A DNA stretch of 64,000 bases from CAYMKL01 sp964390805 (GCA_964390805.1 CAYMKL010000015.1:1-64000); one strand, 5' to 3'. Shown: positions 1-8,523, numbered from the stretch's first letter. Numbers and translations: made by a program. The notes: a model not told the origin generated them from the sequence alone.

Positions 1-131
1 GTAGGGGGAGGGGTGGGGGCGGGGGTGGGTTCCTGTTGACTAACGCCCAGGAGCGAAATCAGGTTGCAACCTGCCAGAGCTATCATCAACAGTATGATCA
101 AGATAGACAGGCATAGCTTTTTGTGCATCAT
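1..131 (-). CDS. Lipoprotein, N-terminal part only (runs off the left edge)
   Basis: Reading leftwards from an ATG at 131-129 (a second ATG follows directly) the frame is open to the window edge, 43 codons. It starts with a short basic N-terminus (MMHKK), a hydrophobic stretch and a lipobox (LAGC), then a Pro/Thr-rich segment (EPTPAPTPPPT). That is the layout of a lipid-anchored surface protein with a Pro/Thr linker, as seen elsewhere in this window. A ribosome site (gtaggagag) lies just upstream of the ATG. The functional domain lies outside the window, so nothing can be said of its role. Confidence 0.7.
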   Translation of the reverse strand, partial: MMHKKLCLSILIILLMIALAGCNLISLLGVSQQEPTPAPTPPP

Positions 132-170
132 CTCTCCTACTGATCCGGGCGCAGGCTGACCTCTGTTGGG

Positions 171-217
171 CCAAGGTCTCTGACGAGCCCCGCCCAGGCT
201 GCGGTCAGGAGACCTTG
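171..217 (-). terminator. Stem-loop after the J-domain gene
   Basis: Inverted arms 171-184 and 203-217 (core caaggtctc / gagaccttg, continuing with tgac / gtca) lie 15 bases past the stop of the J-domain gene and between it and the next minus-strand gene. There is no clear run of U after the stem on the minus strand, so it may act as a terminator or only as a 3'-end stabiliser. Confidence 0.45.
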
Positions 218-231
218 CCGAACAGTTGAGT

Positions 232-1158
232 TTACTTGTCCTGGCGCAGGCTGGCCAGTTCGTGGAAGAGTTCCTTTTCTCTTTTGTTGAGCTTTTGTGG
301 CACTTGTACCTTGAGGCTGGCGTAAAGGTCGCCGCGTTTCTCGGGATTGCGCAGGTTGGGCATGCCCTTTCCTTGTAGGCGGAAAGTTCGGCCGCCCTGG
401 GTCTCCGGTGGGATCTTGAGCATCACGTCGCCGCTCAGGGTGGGTACTTTGACCTCCCCGCCCAGCACAACTGTGTAGAGGCTGACGGGGATATCGCAGT
501 GCAGGTCATCGCCCTGTCGCTCGAAAGTAGAATGAGGCAGAACCGTGACTTCCAGGTAGAGGTCCCCACTGGCACCTCCGGACATGCCGGGGCTGCCCTC
601 GCCTGCCATCCGCACCTTGGAACCTGTCCTGACCCCTGGCGGGATCTTTACCTCCAGGCGTCGTCCGTCTTTCTGGAGCGTCCGGGTGGTGCCTTGAAAT
701 GCTTTCTCCAAAGTGATCTCCACTGGCTGAGTGAAGTCTCGGCCTCGGCGGGGGCGTGCTTGGGGGGCGTCCATGCCGCCGAAGATGCTCTGGAAGAAAT
801 CGGAGAAGTCTCTGCCGCCGAATAGGTCACCCAGGTCTCTGTACTCCACCCGGGTGCGGCCGCCTCCAGGCTGTGCTCCGCTGACCCACTGGCTCCAATC
901 GAAGCGGCCAGGATCTCTGCCCATACGCTGCCACTGCTGCCAATTGCTCCCCAACTGATCGTACTTGTGGCGCTTCTCAGGATCGGACAAGACCTCATAG
1001 GCTTCGTTGATGTCCTTGAAGCGCTCCTCGGCAGCTTTGTCGCCGGGGTTCACGTCGGGATGATGTTGGCGGGCCAGCTTGCGATAAGCCGTCTTTATCT
1101 CTTTCTCCTCAGCGTTCCTGTCCACGCCCAGGATTTTGTAATAGTCTTTGTACTCCAT
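232..1158 (-). CDS. J-domain co-chaperone (CbpA/DnaJ type without zinc finger)
   Basis: 308 residues. The N-terminal J domain (about 5-70) carries the HPD motif at residues 33-35, needed to stimulate the DnaK ATPase. A Gly/Phe/Arg-rich linker follows (about 75-140; GGRDFSDFFQSIFGG), then the two beta-sandwich client-binding domains of the DnaJ C-terminal region (about 140-300; VEITLEKAFQGTTRTL, VKIPPGV, GDLYLEV, VKVPTLSGDV). The four CxxCxGxG zinc repeats of classical DnaJ are absent, which places it with CbpA-like proteins. It is cytosolic and expected to work with DnaK, which is not in the window. It is followed in the same direction by the lipoprotein gene and preceded by signal peptidase, with a 65-base gap. 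Confidence 0.9.
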   Translation of the reverse strand: MEYKDYYKILGVDRNAEEKEIKTAYRKLARQHHPDVNPGDKAAEERFKDINEAYEVLSDPEKRHKYDQLGSNWQQWQRMGRDPGRFDWSQWVSGAQPGGGRTRVEYRDLGDLFGGRDFSDFFQSIFGGMDAPQARPRRGRDFTQPVEITLEKAFQGTTRTLQKDGRRLEVKIPPGVRTGSKVRMAGEGSPGMSGGASGDLYLEVTVLPHSTFERQGDDLHCDIPVSLYTVVLGGEVKVPTLSGDVMLKIPPETQGGRTFRLQGKGMPNLRNPEKRGDLYASLKVQVPQKLNKREKELFHELASLRQDK

Positions 1159-1223
1159 CTGCCGGTTGTGCTCCAGTTCTTACTTGTTCACTCGTTGCCT
1201 CTTTGACTCATTGACTCGTTGCC

Positions 1224-1784
1224 CTACGGCACCAACTTGATCTGATCCAACGGCCAGTAGACAAGCCAGGCGTGTCCCTTAATCGCATTTATTGGCACCG
1301 GCCCGATGGCGCGGGAGTCCCGCGAGTTGCCGCGATTGTCGCCCAGAATGAAAACGTGATCCGGCGGCACCACCGTCGGCGGGTAGCTCGGCCCGCCAAA
1401 GTTGGTCACCCACGGCTCCTCGATCTGCTGCCTGTTGATAAACGTGTGCCCGCCGCGCACCTCAACTGTCTCGCCGGGCAGAGCCACCACCCGCTTGATC
1501 AGGGCCACCTCGCTCCCCGGCCGATCGGCGACGACTACATCTCCACGGCGTGGGGGGTGAACAAGATAGGAGACCTTCTCGGTCATCACCCGATAGCCGC
1601 GATACAAATTGGGTTCCATGCTCGGGCCATGTTCCACCAGCGCCGCCTCAGCGACGAAGACGTTGATGAACAGCGCAACCAGGAGAGCCGGCATGACGGT
1701 GATCACCAGCTCCCACATCACATTGACTACAAACTGCACCTTGGATGCAGGCTCTTCCTGGTGCTCTTCTGTAAATTCTTCCAC
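1224..1784 (-). CDS. lepB: Signal peptidase I
   Basis: 186 residues, the usual short Gram-positive length. One N-terminal membrane segment (about 24-48) is followed by the extracytoplasmic catalytic domain. The S26 boxes are all visible: GPSMEP with the nucleophile Ser55, RRGDVVV, IKRVVALPGE with the general-base Lys97, and FILGDNRGNSRDSR. It removes signal peptides from exported proteins, consistent with the many secreted and lipid-anchored proteins encoded around it. The gene lies 14 bases past the SPFH gene stop and 65 bases before the J-domain gene, so all three may be co-transcribed. Confidence 0.95.
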   Translation of the reverse strand: MEEFTEEHQEEPASKVQFVVNVMWELVITVMPALLVALFINVFVAEAALVEHGPSMEPNLYRGYRVMTEKVSYLVHPPRRGDVVVADRPGSEVALIKRVVALPGETVEVRGGHTFINRQQIEEPWVTNFGGPSYPPTVVPPDHVFILGDNRGNSRDSRAIGPVPINAIKGHAWLVYWPLDQIKLVP

Positions 1785-1798
1785 GATTCCCTCCCAGC

Positions 1799-2788
1799 CT
1801 ACGGCGTGGTCTCAGTGATCACAGTGCTGGGCGCGACGGTGGTTCCGGGCACGGTCTCACCGGGCGTCAGATTGAGGAAGGGCACGAAGCTGCCAGGCGG
1901 CATGATGCCCCAGGAGACCTTGCCATCTGGGTCGCTCAGGGATTCCACAAAGCGCAGTTGGATGATGGCCGGGTACTTCGCCAGGGCTTCACCCTTGATC
2001 TGGATGGCCCCTGCCTCCGCCTCCGCCAGCAGCGTCACCTTTTCCGCGTCGCCCTTGGCCTGTTCGATGGTGGACTGGGCCTCACCCTTGGCCATCTCAA
2101 CGCGAGCCTCAGCCTGATAGGTTGCCTGCGCAGCCCGGTGCTGCTCTGTGATGATGTTCTCGGCCTCGATCTGTTTCTGCTCCACGGCCTGCCTGTAGTC
2201 TTCGGTGAACTCGATCTTCCGCAGGCCAAAGCTTTCCAGGAGGATTCCCTTTTCGGCAAAAAGGGGCGCGAGTTGCTCCTCGAATTGTTCCTGGACTGCC
2301 TGGATGTTCCCCGTGTAAAGGTCAAGGGCCGCGTACTCCTTGGGGATGTTACGGGCCAAGATGCGGCTGTGGAACTTGACCACCTTCTCCACCACGTCCC
2401 GCTCGTCGCCGATGTTGTTGGCGATCCAGCTCACTTTCTGGGGGTCAATGCGGAAGCGAATGGAATACTTCAGGATGATCTGCTGTCCATCCGCGGTGGT
2501 GGTATCGGTGGGGAAGTCGTCGTAGGCAGCCCGTGACTCTGCCTCGCCGACAGTTTGGTAGATGATCTCCTGGGTGCGGTAGCCCACCACTGTCTCAATG
2601 AGGGGCATCTTCCAGTTCAGACCCGGCTGCATGATCCTCTCCGTCACTGCCCCGAAGCGAGTGACCAGTCCTACTGAGCCGTAACTGACCTGGACGTAGC
2701 TAGAGGATGCCAGGATCAGAGCCACGAACACCACCACGATGACAACCAGCACTCTCCCGCCAGGCAATGGAAACCTTTGCTTTCTCAT
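1799..2788 (-). CDS. SPFH/band-7 (prohibitin-like, HflC-type) membrane protein
   Basis: 329 residues from the ATG at 2788. This start is chosen because AAGGAGG lies 6 bases upstream and because an extended -10 promoter sits at 2819-2824, inside the alternative longer frame that begins at 2878. An N-terminal membrane helix (about 15-35) is followed by an SPFH domain (VSYGSVGLVTRFGAV, through IPKEYAALDLYTGNIQAVQEQ) and a long Ala/Glu-rich coiled coil (about 200-270; KQIEAENIITEQHRAAQATY), the family's oligomerisation segment. Such proteins form membrane ring assemblies linked to proteolysis and membrane organisation; HflC-like is the nearest description. No HflK partner or FtsH gene is adjacent. 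Order with lepB suggests one envelope-related operon. Confidence 0.88.
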   Translation of the reverse strand: MRKQRFPLPGGRVLVVIVVVFVALILASSSYVQVSYGSVGLVTRFGAVTERIMQPGLNWKMPLIETVVGYRTQEIIYQTVGEAESRAAYDDFPTDTTTADGQQIILKYSIRFRIDPQKVSWIANNIGDERDVVEKVVKFHSRILARNIPKEYAALDLYTGNIQAVQEQFEEQLAPLFAEKGILLESFGLRKIEFTEDYRQAVEQKQIEAENIITEQHRAAQATYQAEARVEMAKGEAQSTIEQAKGDAEKVTLLAEAEAGAIQIKGEALAKYPAIIQLRFVESLSDPDGKVSWGIMPPGSFVPFLNLTPGETVPGTTVAPSTVITETTP

Positions 2789-2818
2789 GTCGAACCTCCT
2801 TGTTTTCTTCTGATCCAT

Positions 2819-2824
2819 ATTATA
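2819..2824 (-). promoter_or_regulatory. Extended -10 promoter for the SPFH gene
   Basis: On the minus strand the sequence reads TGGTATAAT, an extended -10 element, about 30 bases before the chosen ATG at 2788. No good -35 hexamer is seen at 16-18 bases upstream. Its position argues against use of the longer in-frame start at 2878. Confidence 0.5.
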
Positions 2825-2858
2825 CCAGGTTTTGGGCTTTTTGCATAGCAGGGACAAA

Positions 2859-3073
2859 ATCCAAAGCTCAAAATCCAAAGTCCAGATTTTCCACCTGTGC
2901 GGTTAAGACTTCGGAAGTCTTCGTCAGGCATTTTGAGGGCAGAATTTAGCTTGAAATTGCACCAGGGATTGCTGGGCAGAGCGCTTTCGAGACTTCCGAA
3001 GTCTGGTCAATTGCGGCAGGCTCAGGGTTAACCGCACAGGTCGCAGATTCTGAGCTTTGAACTTTGAGCTTTT
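2859..3073. repeat. Nested inverted repeat between divergent genes
   Basis: Three pairs of arms are nested: outer A/T-rich arms built of short units (caaaatccaaagctc near 2862 against gagctttgaactttgagc near 3053), middle arms of 14 perfect bases (acctgtgcggttaa 2893-2906; ttaaccgcacaggt 3028-3041) and inner arms of 15 perfect bases (2906-2920 and 2990-3004, core gacttcggaagtc, itself nearly palindromic). It carries no reading frame. It could be a REP/MITE-type element. It fills most of the gap between the divergent SPFH and aldolase promoters. Confidence 0.75.
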
Positions 3074-3079
3074 CTTGGG

Positions 3080-3108
3080 TTGCGACAAATAGCAAAAGAG
3101 GATATAAT
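3080..3108 (+). promoter_or_regulatory. Sigma-70-type promoter for the aldolase/ABC pair
   Basis: TTGCGA at 3080-3085 and a perfect TATAAT at 3103-3108, separated by 17 bases. Predicted transcription start is about 50 bases before the GTG start at 3166. Confidence 0.65.
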
Positions 3109-3165
3109 TGGTGGCATGGGATGCGCTATCACCACAACGTCAAACACTGACACAGGAGGTCAAGC

Positions 3166-3939
3166 GTGGAGGTTTTTCTGGATACGGCCAGGATTGAGGA
3201 GATCCGCGAAGCGGCTAGGCTAGGGGTCATCAGTGGCGTGACCACCAATCCCAGTCTGATGATGAGGGCTGGTCGCAGTGATTACAAAGAGGTGACGCAG
3301 GAGATCTGCTACATCGTGCAGGGGCCCGTCAGCGCTGAGGTTACTGCGCTGGAGGCCGACGAGATGGTGGAACAGGCCCTGGAGATCGCCCAGTGGTCGC
3401 CTCACGTGGTGATCAAGATACCTGTCACCGCGGAGGGGCTCCAGGCCATCAGCACCCTTTTCGAGTTGGAAGTTGACCCGGCGAGCATCTGCCAGGGTTG
3501 CCCCTGGCAGGGCCAGTGCGACACCGACCCAGACTTGGCTCACGACCCTTCGGGCAGAGCCTCAGGGCGAAGCCTGGCTCTCACCTGGGGCATCCGCACC
3601 AACGCCACTCTCGTCTTCTCAATTAATCAGGCGCTCCTGGCTGCCCTGGCCGGTGCCACCTTCGTTTCCATCTTCGTGGGGCGACTGGACGATGCGGGCA
3701 ACGACGGCATGGAGGTGGTAGCCGACACGGTAGAGATCTTTGAAACCTACGGCCTCAACGCTCAAATCATCGTCGCCAGCATTCGCCACCCCACGCACAT
3801 CGCAGAGGCCGCCCTCCTGGGGGCCGATGTTGCCACCGTGCCCCTCGCCGTCCTGACGAAGGCCATCCAGCACCCCCTGACCGACGTGGGCGTCGAACGC
3901 TTCCTGGCCGATTGGGCGGCAGTAAAACGTGAAACGTAG
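3166..3939 (+). CDS. fsa: Fructose-6-phosphate aldolase / small transaldolase (TalC/FSA family) with an insertion
   Basis: 257 residues from GTG 3166, chosen for the AGGAGGT at 3154-3160. The family fold is clear: MEVFLDTARIEEIREA, GVTTNPSL, the Schiff-base lysine K84 in VIKIPVT, TNATLVFS, FVGRLDDAG and ASIRHPTHIAEAALLGADVATVP. The family is normally about 215 residues. The excess is an insertion at about 100-140 between the helix after K84 and the TNATLVFS strand, containing CQGC and a further Cys (QGQCDTD) and a segment encoded by a REP-like repeat (3546-3574). The enzyme cleaves or forms fructose-6-phosphate or sedoheptulose-7-phosphate type sugars in central metabolism. The next gene starts immediately after the stop. 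Confidence 0.9.
   Translation: MEVFLDTARIEEIREAARLGVISGVTTNPSLMMRAGRSDYKEVTQEICYIVQGPVSAEVTALEADEMVEQALEIAQWSPHVVIKIPVTAEGLQAISTLFELEVDPASICQGCPWQGQCDTDPDLAHDPSGRASGRSLALTWGIRTNATLVFSINQALLAALAGATFVSIFVGRLDDAGNDGMEVVADTVEIFETYGLNAQIIVASIRHPTHIAEAALLGADVATVPLAVLTKAIQHPLTDVGVERFLADWAAVKRET
3546..3574. repeat. REP-like repeat fragment inside the aldolase gene
   Basis: The bases cccttcgggcagagcctcag followed by ggcgaagcc resemble the intergenic palindromic element at 28080-28142 (cccttcga...ctcagggcgaagcc). It encodes part of the insertion (roughly PSGRASGRSLA) in frame. Confidence 0.55.
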
Positions 3940-5715
3940 ATGAAAGTCTTCCTCCGCCTGTTAAAGTATCTAAAACCATATTGGCGCTGGGTGGTGATTA
4001 GCACTATCTGCCTGCTGTTCCTCACCACCCTCAATCTGCTGCCCCCTCTCTTCCAGAGGCGGATCATTGACGATGTCATCGGCAAGCGCCTGTTGAGCCG
4101 TTTGCCCGTGCTTGTTTTGGGGCTGATCGGCGTCTACGCCCTGACCCATTTCCTGCGCTTCGGTGATCTATATCTCAGACACGTCCTGGGCGAGAGGTTC
4201 ATCCTCGACCTCCGCGTTCTCCTCTACGACTATCTGCAACGTCTGTCCATCTCCTTCTTCGAGAGTCAACAGACGGGCGAGATCATGTCGCGCATCACCA
4301 ACGATGTGAACGCCCTGGAGGACTTCGTCACCCACTCCGTCGGATTCCTCATCGTTGATCTGCTGCGTCTGGTGGGGACGGCGGTCATCCTCTTCGCCCT
4401 GGACTGGCAACTGGCTCTCTTGACCTTGTTCCCAGTTCCCATTCTGGCCGCGACGATGCGCGTCTTCAACACTCGCGTGCGACCCATCTACCGCCAGATA
4501 CGCGACCGGCTGGGCGACATCAACGCCGAGCTGCAGGACAACATCTCTGGCATTCGGGTGATCCAGGCCTTTGGCCAGGAGAGGCACGAGCTTGACCGCT
4601 TCACCCAGCGCAGCAGTCATTACTATGAGGAGCGCGTGAAGGGCATTCGCTATTGGTCAACCTTTTTCCCAGCCATAGGCTTTGTGGCGTCGCTGGGCAT
4701 GGTCATTGTCCTGGGCTTCGGTACGTATCGAGTCTTGAATAACGCGCTGACTTTGGGTGGACTGGTGGCTTTCATCTCCTACGTGGCCTCTTTCTACGAA
4801 CCGATCAACCGGCTGGTTCAAGTTGACAACATGGTGCAGCAGGCCATCGCCGCCGGCGAGCGGGTGTTCGAACTGCTGGATACCGTGCCAGAGATCGAGG
4901 ACGTGCCCGATGCCACCGAGCTGCCCTCTATCGAGGGAGCTATCGCCTTCGAGGGGGTCTCCTTCCGCTACGGCACGGGCGACTCTTCGACTGTAGGCGA
5001 AGCGGCCTCAGAGCAGCGGGAGGTGTTGCGTGAGGTCAGCTTCCAGATGCGGCCCGGACAGGTGGTGGCTCTGGTAGGGCCCAGCGGGGCGGGCAAGACC
5101 AGCATCGCCAATCTGATCCCCCGCTTCTACGACCCCGTCAGTGGCCGGGTCACTGTCGAGGGCTACGATGTCAGAGAGGTCAAGCTGGCCTCCCTCCGCA
5201 GGCAGGTTGCTGTGGTGTTGCAGGACACCTTTTTGTTCAGCGGGACAGTGCGCGACAATATCATCTATGGCAAGCCGGATGCCAGCGAAGATGAGATGAT
5301 CGTTGCCGCAAAGGCGGCTTACGCCCACGAGTTTATCGTGAGTCTGCCCCAGGGTTATGAAACCGAGATCGGCGAACGGGGGGTGAAGCTATCCGGTGGG
5401 CAAAAGCAGCGCCTGGCGCTGGCGCGGGCCATCTTAACCGACCCCCGCATCCTCATCCTCGACGAGGCCACCTCTTCCGTTGACGCCGAGGCCGAGTATC
5501 TGATCCAGCAGGCGTTGGAGAAGGTGTTGGAGGGGCGCACTGCCCTGGTCATTGCCCATCGCCTGTCCACCATCCGCCACGCGGACAAGATCATCGCCCT
5601 GGAAGATGGTCGCATTGTCGAGGTGGGCGATCACCGCCAACTCCTGGCCCGTGGCGGCCTCTACAGCCAGATGTACTGGCGGCAGTATGATTTGACAGTG
5701 ATCGGTGAACAGTGA
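3940..5715 (+). CDS. ABC transporter, fused membrane and ATPase domains (MsbA/LmrA type half-transporter)
   Basis: 591 residues. Six membrane helices in the exporter-type domain (about 15-310), with the coupling region LRLLYDYLQRLSISFFE-like and FFESQQTGEIMSRITNDV. The ATPase domain (about 330-580) has Walker A GPSGAGKTS, the signature LSGGQKQRLALARAIL, Walker B ILILDEATSSVD and a switch histidine (VIAHRLSTI). It acts as a homodimer or with a partner half; the substrate (lipid, peptide or drug) cannot be read from sequence. A short polar insert (GDSSTVGEAASEQRE) sits before the Walker A strand, just where the FSA gene also carries an extra segment. The ATG follows the FSA stop directly, so translation is probably coupled. 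Confidence 0.92.
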   Translation: MKVFLRLLKYLKPYWRWVVISTICLLFLTTLNLLPPLFQRRIIDDVIGKRLLSRLPVLVLGLIGVYALTHFLRFGDLYLRHVLGERFILDLRVLLYDYLQRLSISFFESQQTGEIMSRITNDVNALEDFVTHSVGFLIVDLLRLVGTAVILFALDWQLALLTLFPVPILAATMRVFNTRVRPIYRQIRDRLGDINAELQDNISGIRVIQAFGQERHELDRFTQRSSHYYEERVKGIRYWSTFFPAIGFVASLGMVIVLGFGTYRVLNNALTLGGLVAFISYVASFYEPINRLVQVDNMVQQAIAAGERVFELLDTVPEIEDVPDATELPSIEGAIAFEGVSFRYGTGDSSTVGEAASEQREVLREVSFQMRPGQVVALVGPSGAGKTSIANLIPRFYDPVSGRVTVEGYDVREVKLASLRRQVAVVLQDTFLFSGTVRDNIIYGKPDASEDEMIVAAKAAYAHEFIVSLPQGYETEIGERGVKLSGGQKQRLALARAILTDPRILILDEATSSVDAEAEYLIQQALEKVLEGRTALVIAHRLSTIRHADKIIALEDGRIVEVGDHRQLLARGGLYSQMYWRQYDLTVIGEQ

Positions 5716-5734
5716 ACAGTGAACAGTGATCAGT
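5705..5734. repeat. Short tandem repeat (gtgaaca units)
   Basis: Four imperfect copies of a 7-8 base unit (gtgaaca, gtgaaca, gtgaaca, gtgatca) overlap the stop codon of the ABC gene. Comparable short tandem repeats of other unit sequences occur at 1186-1223, 15983-16040, 17902-17937 and 62205-62271. Confidence 0.75.
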
Positions 5735-5858
5735 CAATGTCACTAACAGGGAAATCGCGCATAGTTCGAGTTGTCCGTTGTAGACTCCAGAGGCGAACGG
5801 TTTACTGGAGATGAATTGCACGTGAGATCACCGAGCGCCAGTGTACGGAGGAGGAGTT

Positions 5859-6998
5859 GTGAAAATCGAACATAAAGTTGTCGTTGTTTCAATTGCTTTT
5901 GGGCTGTTTGCTTGGGTGATTGATGCTGTTTGGGATTACATCTTTTTGAAAGAGGGGACACTGTTGGGATTGTTGATTACTGATGTGCCTCGTTATGAGC
6001 TCTATCTGCGATCAGTCGTGATTGCATGCTTTGTTCTATTTAGCATACCCATGTCAAGAGTCCTGGCCGAGCAGAGGCGGGCGGAGGAGGCGCTGCGAGA
6101 GAGCGAAGAACGCTACCGCAGTCTGGTTGACCGCGTTCCCATAGGGCTTTACCGTGCTACGCCGGCGGGGCAGATCCTCAATACCAATCCGGCCCTGGTG
6201 ACGATGCTCGGCTACCCGGATGGGAAGTCTTTGATGGCGGTCAACGTGACCGATTTGTGTGTGGATCTTGAGGACCGCAGCCAGGAGAGTGCTCTGCTGG
6301 AGCGCGAAGGGGTCGTGCGTGGTTTTGAGATGCAATTGCACCGCCGCGACGGGACCGTTATCTGGGTGCGAGATACTGTCCGGGCTGTCCGAGATACCGA
6401 AGGCCGGATGCTCTACTACGAGGGCAGCCTGGAAGACATCACTGCGCGCAAGCAGGCGGAGGAAACCATCAAGCGCTTGGCTTACCACGATCCCCTGACC
6501 GGCCTGTCCAACCGGCGGCTGCTCAATGACCGCCTCAGACTGGTGATGGCGCAGGCCCGCCGCAACCGCCAAAAGCTGGCCGTGATGCTGCTCGACCTGG
6601 ATCACTTCAAGGATGTTAACGATACGCTGGGGCACAGCGTGGGAGACCAGTTGCTGCAAGTTGTCGGCGACCGTCTGACCAACCTTCTACGTAGTAGTGA
6701 TACTGTCGCCCGCATGGGGGGCGACGAATTCATGGTGCTGTTGCCAGAAATCGCTCAGTTGGAAGATGCGGCCAGTGTTGCCCAGAAGATCCTGGAAGGC
6801 ATTCGACAGCCATCTGAGTTTGATGGCCACGAGCTCCATATCAGCACCAGCATCGGTATTGCCTTGTACCCCGACGACGGTGATGATGAGGATACTCTGA
6901 TGAAGAACGCCGACATCGCCATGTACCGCGCCAAGGGCCAAGGGCGGGACAATTACCAGTGCTACACTCCAGCTATGAAGGCTGAAACTCTGGAATGA
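5859..6998 (+). CDS. Membrane PAS-GGDEF diguanylate cyclase
   Basis: 379 residues from GTG 5859; an upstream in-frame GTG at 5841 would place the GGAGGAGG ribosome site inside the gene, so the later one is preferred. Two hydrophobic segments (about 5-28 and 45-65) anchor it. A PAS domain (about 80-200; RYRSLVDRVPIGLYRATPAG to YYEGSLEDITARKQAEE) is followed by a GGDEF domain (about 205-370; HDPLTGLSNRR, MLLDLDHFKDVNDTLGH, GGDEF near residue 288). An RxxD inhibitory site (RSSD) lies five residues before GGDEF, so the cyclase should be feedback-inhibited. It is expected to make cyclic di-GMP in response to a signal bound by PAS. First of three adjacent cyclic-di-GMP genes. Confidence 0.92.
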   Translation: MKIEHKVVVVSIAFGLFAWVIDAVWDYIFLKEGTLLGLLITDVPRYELYLRSVVIACFVLFSIPMSRVLAEQRRAEEALRESEERYRSLVDRVPIGLYRATPAGQILNTNPALVTMLGYPDGKSLMAVNVTDLCVDLEDRSQESALLEREGVVRGFEMQLHRRDGTVIWVRDTVRAVRDTEGRMLYYEGSLEDITARKQAEETIKRLAYHDPLTGLSNRRLLNDRLRLVMAQARRNRQKLAVMLLDLDHFKDVNDTLGHSVGDQLLQVVGDRLTNLLRSSDTVARMGGDEFMVLLPEIAQLEDAASVAQKILEGIRQPSEFDGHELHISTSIGIALYPDDGDDEDTLMKNADIAMYRAKGQGRDNYQCYTPAMKAETLE

Positions 6999-7044
6999 CG
7001 GGTAGCAGTTCCCTGGCATTGCTGCTTGTCTTAGGAGGTGCACA

Positions 7045-8523
7045 ATGATGAAAGATGAAGACAAGACCAAAGAGCAGCTCATAAAAGAACTAGTAGAAAC
7101 GCGCCAGCGGGTCGCCAAATTGGAAACATCAGAAACCGAGCGCAAGCGGGCGGAGGAGGAGCTCCGGCAGCGCACGGTCCAGTTGGAGGCGCTGCGACAG
7201 GTGGGCCTGGAACTCATCGCCGAGTTGGACCTGGATTCCCTTCTCCACTCAATCGTCTCGCAGGCCGTTGAACTAGTTGGGGGAACCGCGGGCGGCCTCT
7301 ACTTGTACCGGCCAGACCTGGACGTGCTGGTGTGGGTGATGGCTGTCGGTCCCCACTTGGTGCCCATGGGGTCCGTCCTCCAGCGGGGAGAGGGGCTCTC
7401 CGGCAGGGTGTGGGAGACCAGCGAGCCGCTCATCGTGGACGACTACCAGCAATGGGAAGGACGGGCGGCTATCCACGAGGGCTACCCCCTCAAGGCCGTC
7501 GTGGGCATGCCGATTCGCTGGGGGGAGAAGTTCCTGGGGGTGTTGAACGTGCTGGCGGACCCACCGGACACCTTCTCTCCAGCCGATGCTGAACTGCTGG
7601 GCCTATTCGCCACCCAGGCGGCTATTGCCATCCGCAACGCCTGCTTCTTCGAAGAGATCGAAGAGCGTCGGATGTACCTGGAAGGAGTACTGGGAGCCGC
7701 TCCCGACGCCATCGTTACTCTGGATGCCCACCATCGGATCGTGGAATGGAACGCGGGCGCAGAGAGGTTGTTCGAGTATTCACGAAAGGAGGTGATCGGC
7801 CAAAATATCGACTGCCTGGTCACCAGCACCGATACCTTCGAGGAGGTGGTCGGGTTTACGAAGATGGTCATGAGCGGGGAGGGTTTGTCTCCCGTAGAAA
7901 CCATCCGTTATCGAAAAGATGGCTCCCCTGTGGATGTCATCGTGGCCGGGTCCCCCATCCTGATGGAGGATGAGTTGATCGGGGCGGTTGTTGTCTACAC
8001 CGACATCACCGCGCGGGTGCGGATGGAGGAGGCACTGCGTGCCTTGTTGCTAATTGACGAACTCACTGGCCTGTACAACCGTCGAGGATTCTTAACCCTG
8101 GGCCAACAGCAGTTGAAGGCAGCCGACCGGGCGAAGAGGAGGATGGTGCTACTTTTCGCCGACCTTGACGGCATGAAGCGGATCAATGATACCTTTGGCC
8201 ACCCTGAAGGAGACAGGGCCTTGACTGAGGCCGCCAATGTCCTCAAAGAAACCTTGCGCGAGTCGGACATCGTGGCTCGTTTTGGCGGGGATGAGTTTGT
8301 GGTTCTGGCGATAGAAACCAATGGAGCCCCCGCCGAGATTCTTGCCGCTCGTTTGCGAGCGAACCTGGAGGCCTGCAATGCAAGAGGAGACCGCCGCTAC
8401 GATCTGTCGTTAAGTATGGGCCTGGCGCGCTACGACCCCGAAAGCCCCTGTTCCATTGATGAACTGGTGGCTCAGGCGGATAGGGCGATGTACGAGCATA
8501 AACGGGGCAATCAGAAGGCTTAG
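7045..8523 (+). CDS. GAF-PAS-GGDEF diguanylate cyclase
   Basis: 492 residues; AGGAGGTG precedes ATG 7045. A charged coiled coil (about 1-55; KTKEQLIKELVETRQRVAKL) leads into a GAF domain (about 55-200; GLYLYRPDLDVL, GEGLSGRVWETSEPLIVDDY, MPIRWGEKFLGVLNV), a PAS domain (about 205-325) and a GGDEF domain (about 330-490). The GGDEF motif is intact (ARFGGDEFVVLA) and an RxxD inhibitory site (RESD) precedes it by five residues. No membrane segment is seen, so it is cytosolic. The N-terminal coil is closely similar to that of the next gene, which suggests duplication or heteromeric pairing between the cyclase and the phosphodiesterase. Confidence 0.92.
   Translation: MMKDEDKTKEQLIKELVETRQRVAKLETSETERKRAEEELRQRTVQLEALRQVGLELIAELDLDSLLHSIVSQAVELVGGTAGGLYLYRPDLDVLVWVMAVGPHLVPMGSVLQRGEGLSGRVWETSEPLIVDDYQQWEGRAAIHEGYPLKAVVGMPIRWGEKFLGVLNVLADPPDTFSPADAELLGLFATQAAIAIRNACFFEEIEERRMYLEGVLGAAPDAIVTLDAHHRIVEWNAGAERLFEYSRKEVIGQNIDCLVTSTDTFEEVVGFTKMVMSGEGLSPVETIRYRKDGSPVDVIVAGSPILMEDELIGAVVVYTDITARVRMEEALRALLLIDELTGLYNRRGFLTLGQQQLKAADRAKRRMVLLFADLDGMKRINDTFGHPEGDRALTEAANVLKETLRESDIVARFGGDEFVVLAIETNGAPAEILAARLRANLEACNARGDRRYDLSLSMGLARYDPESPCSIDELVAQADRAMYEHKRGNQKA

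Noticed and set aside
2789..2878. Longer N-terminus for the SPFH protein
   Set aside because: The extra 30 codons overlap an extended -10 promoter, lack a ribosome site and do not resemble the family; ATG 2788 has AAGGAGG.
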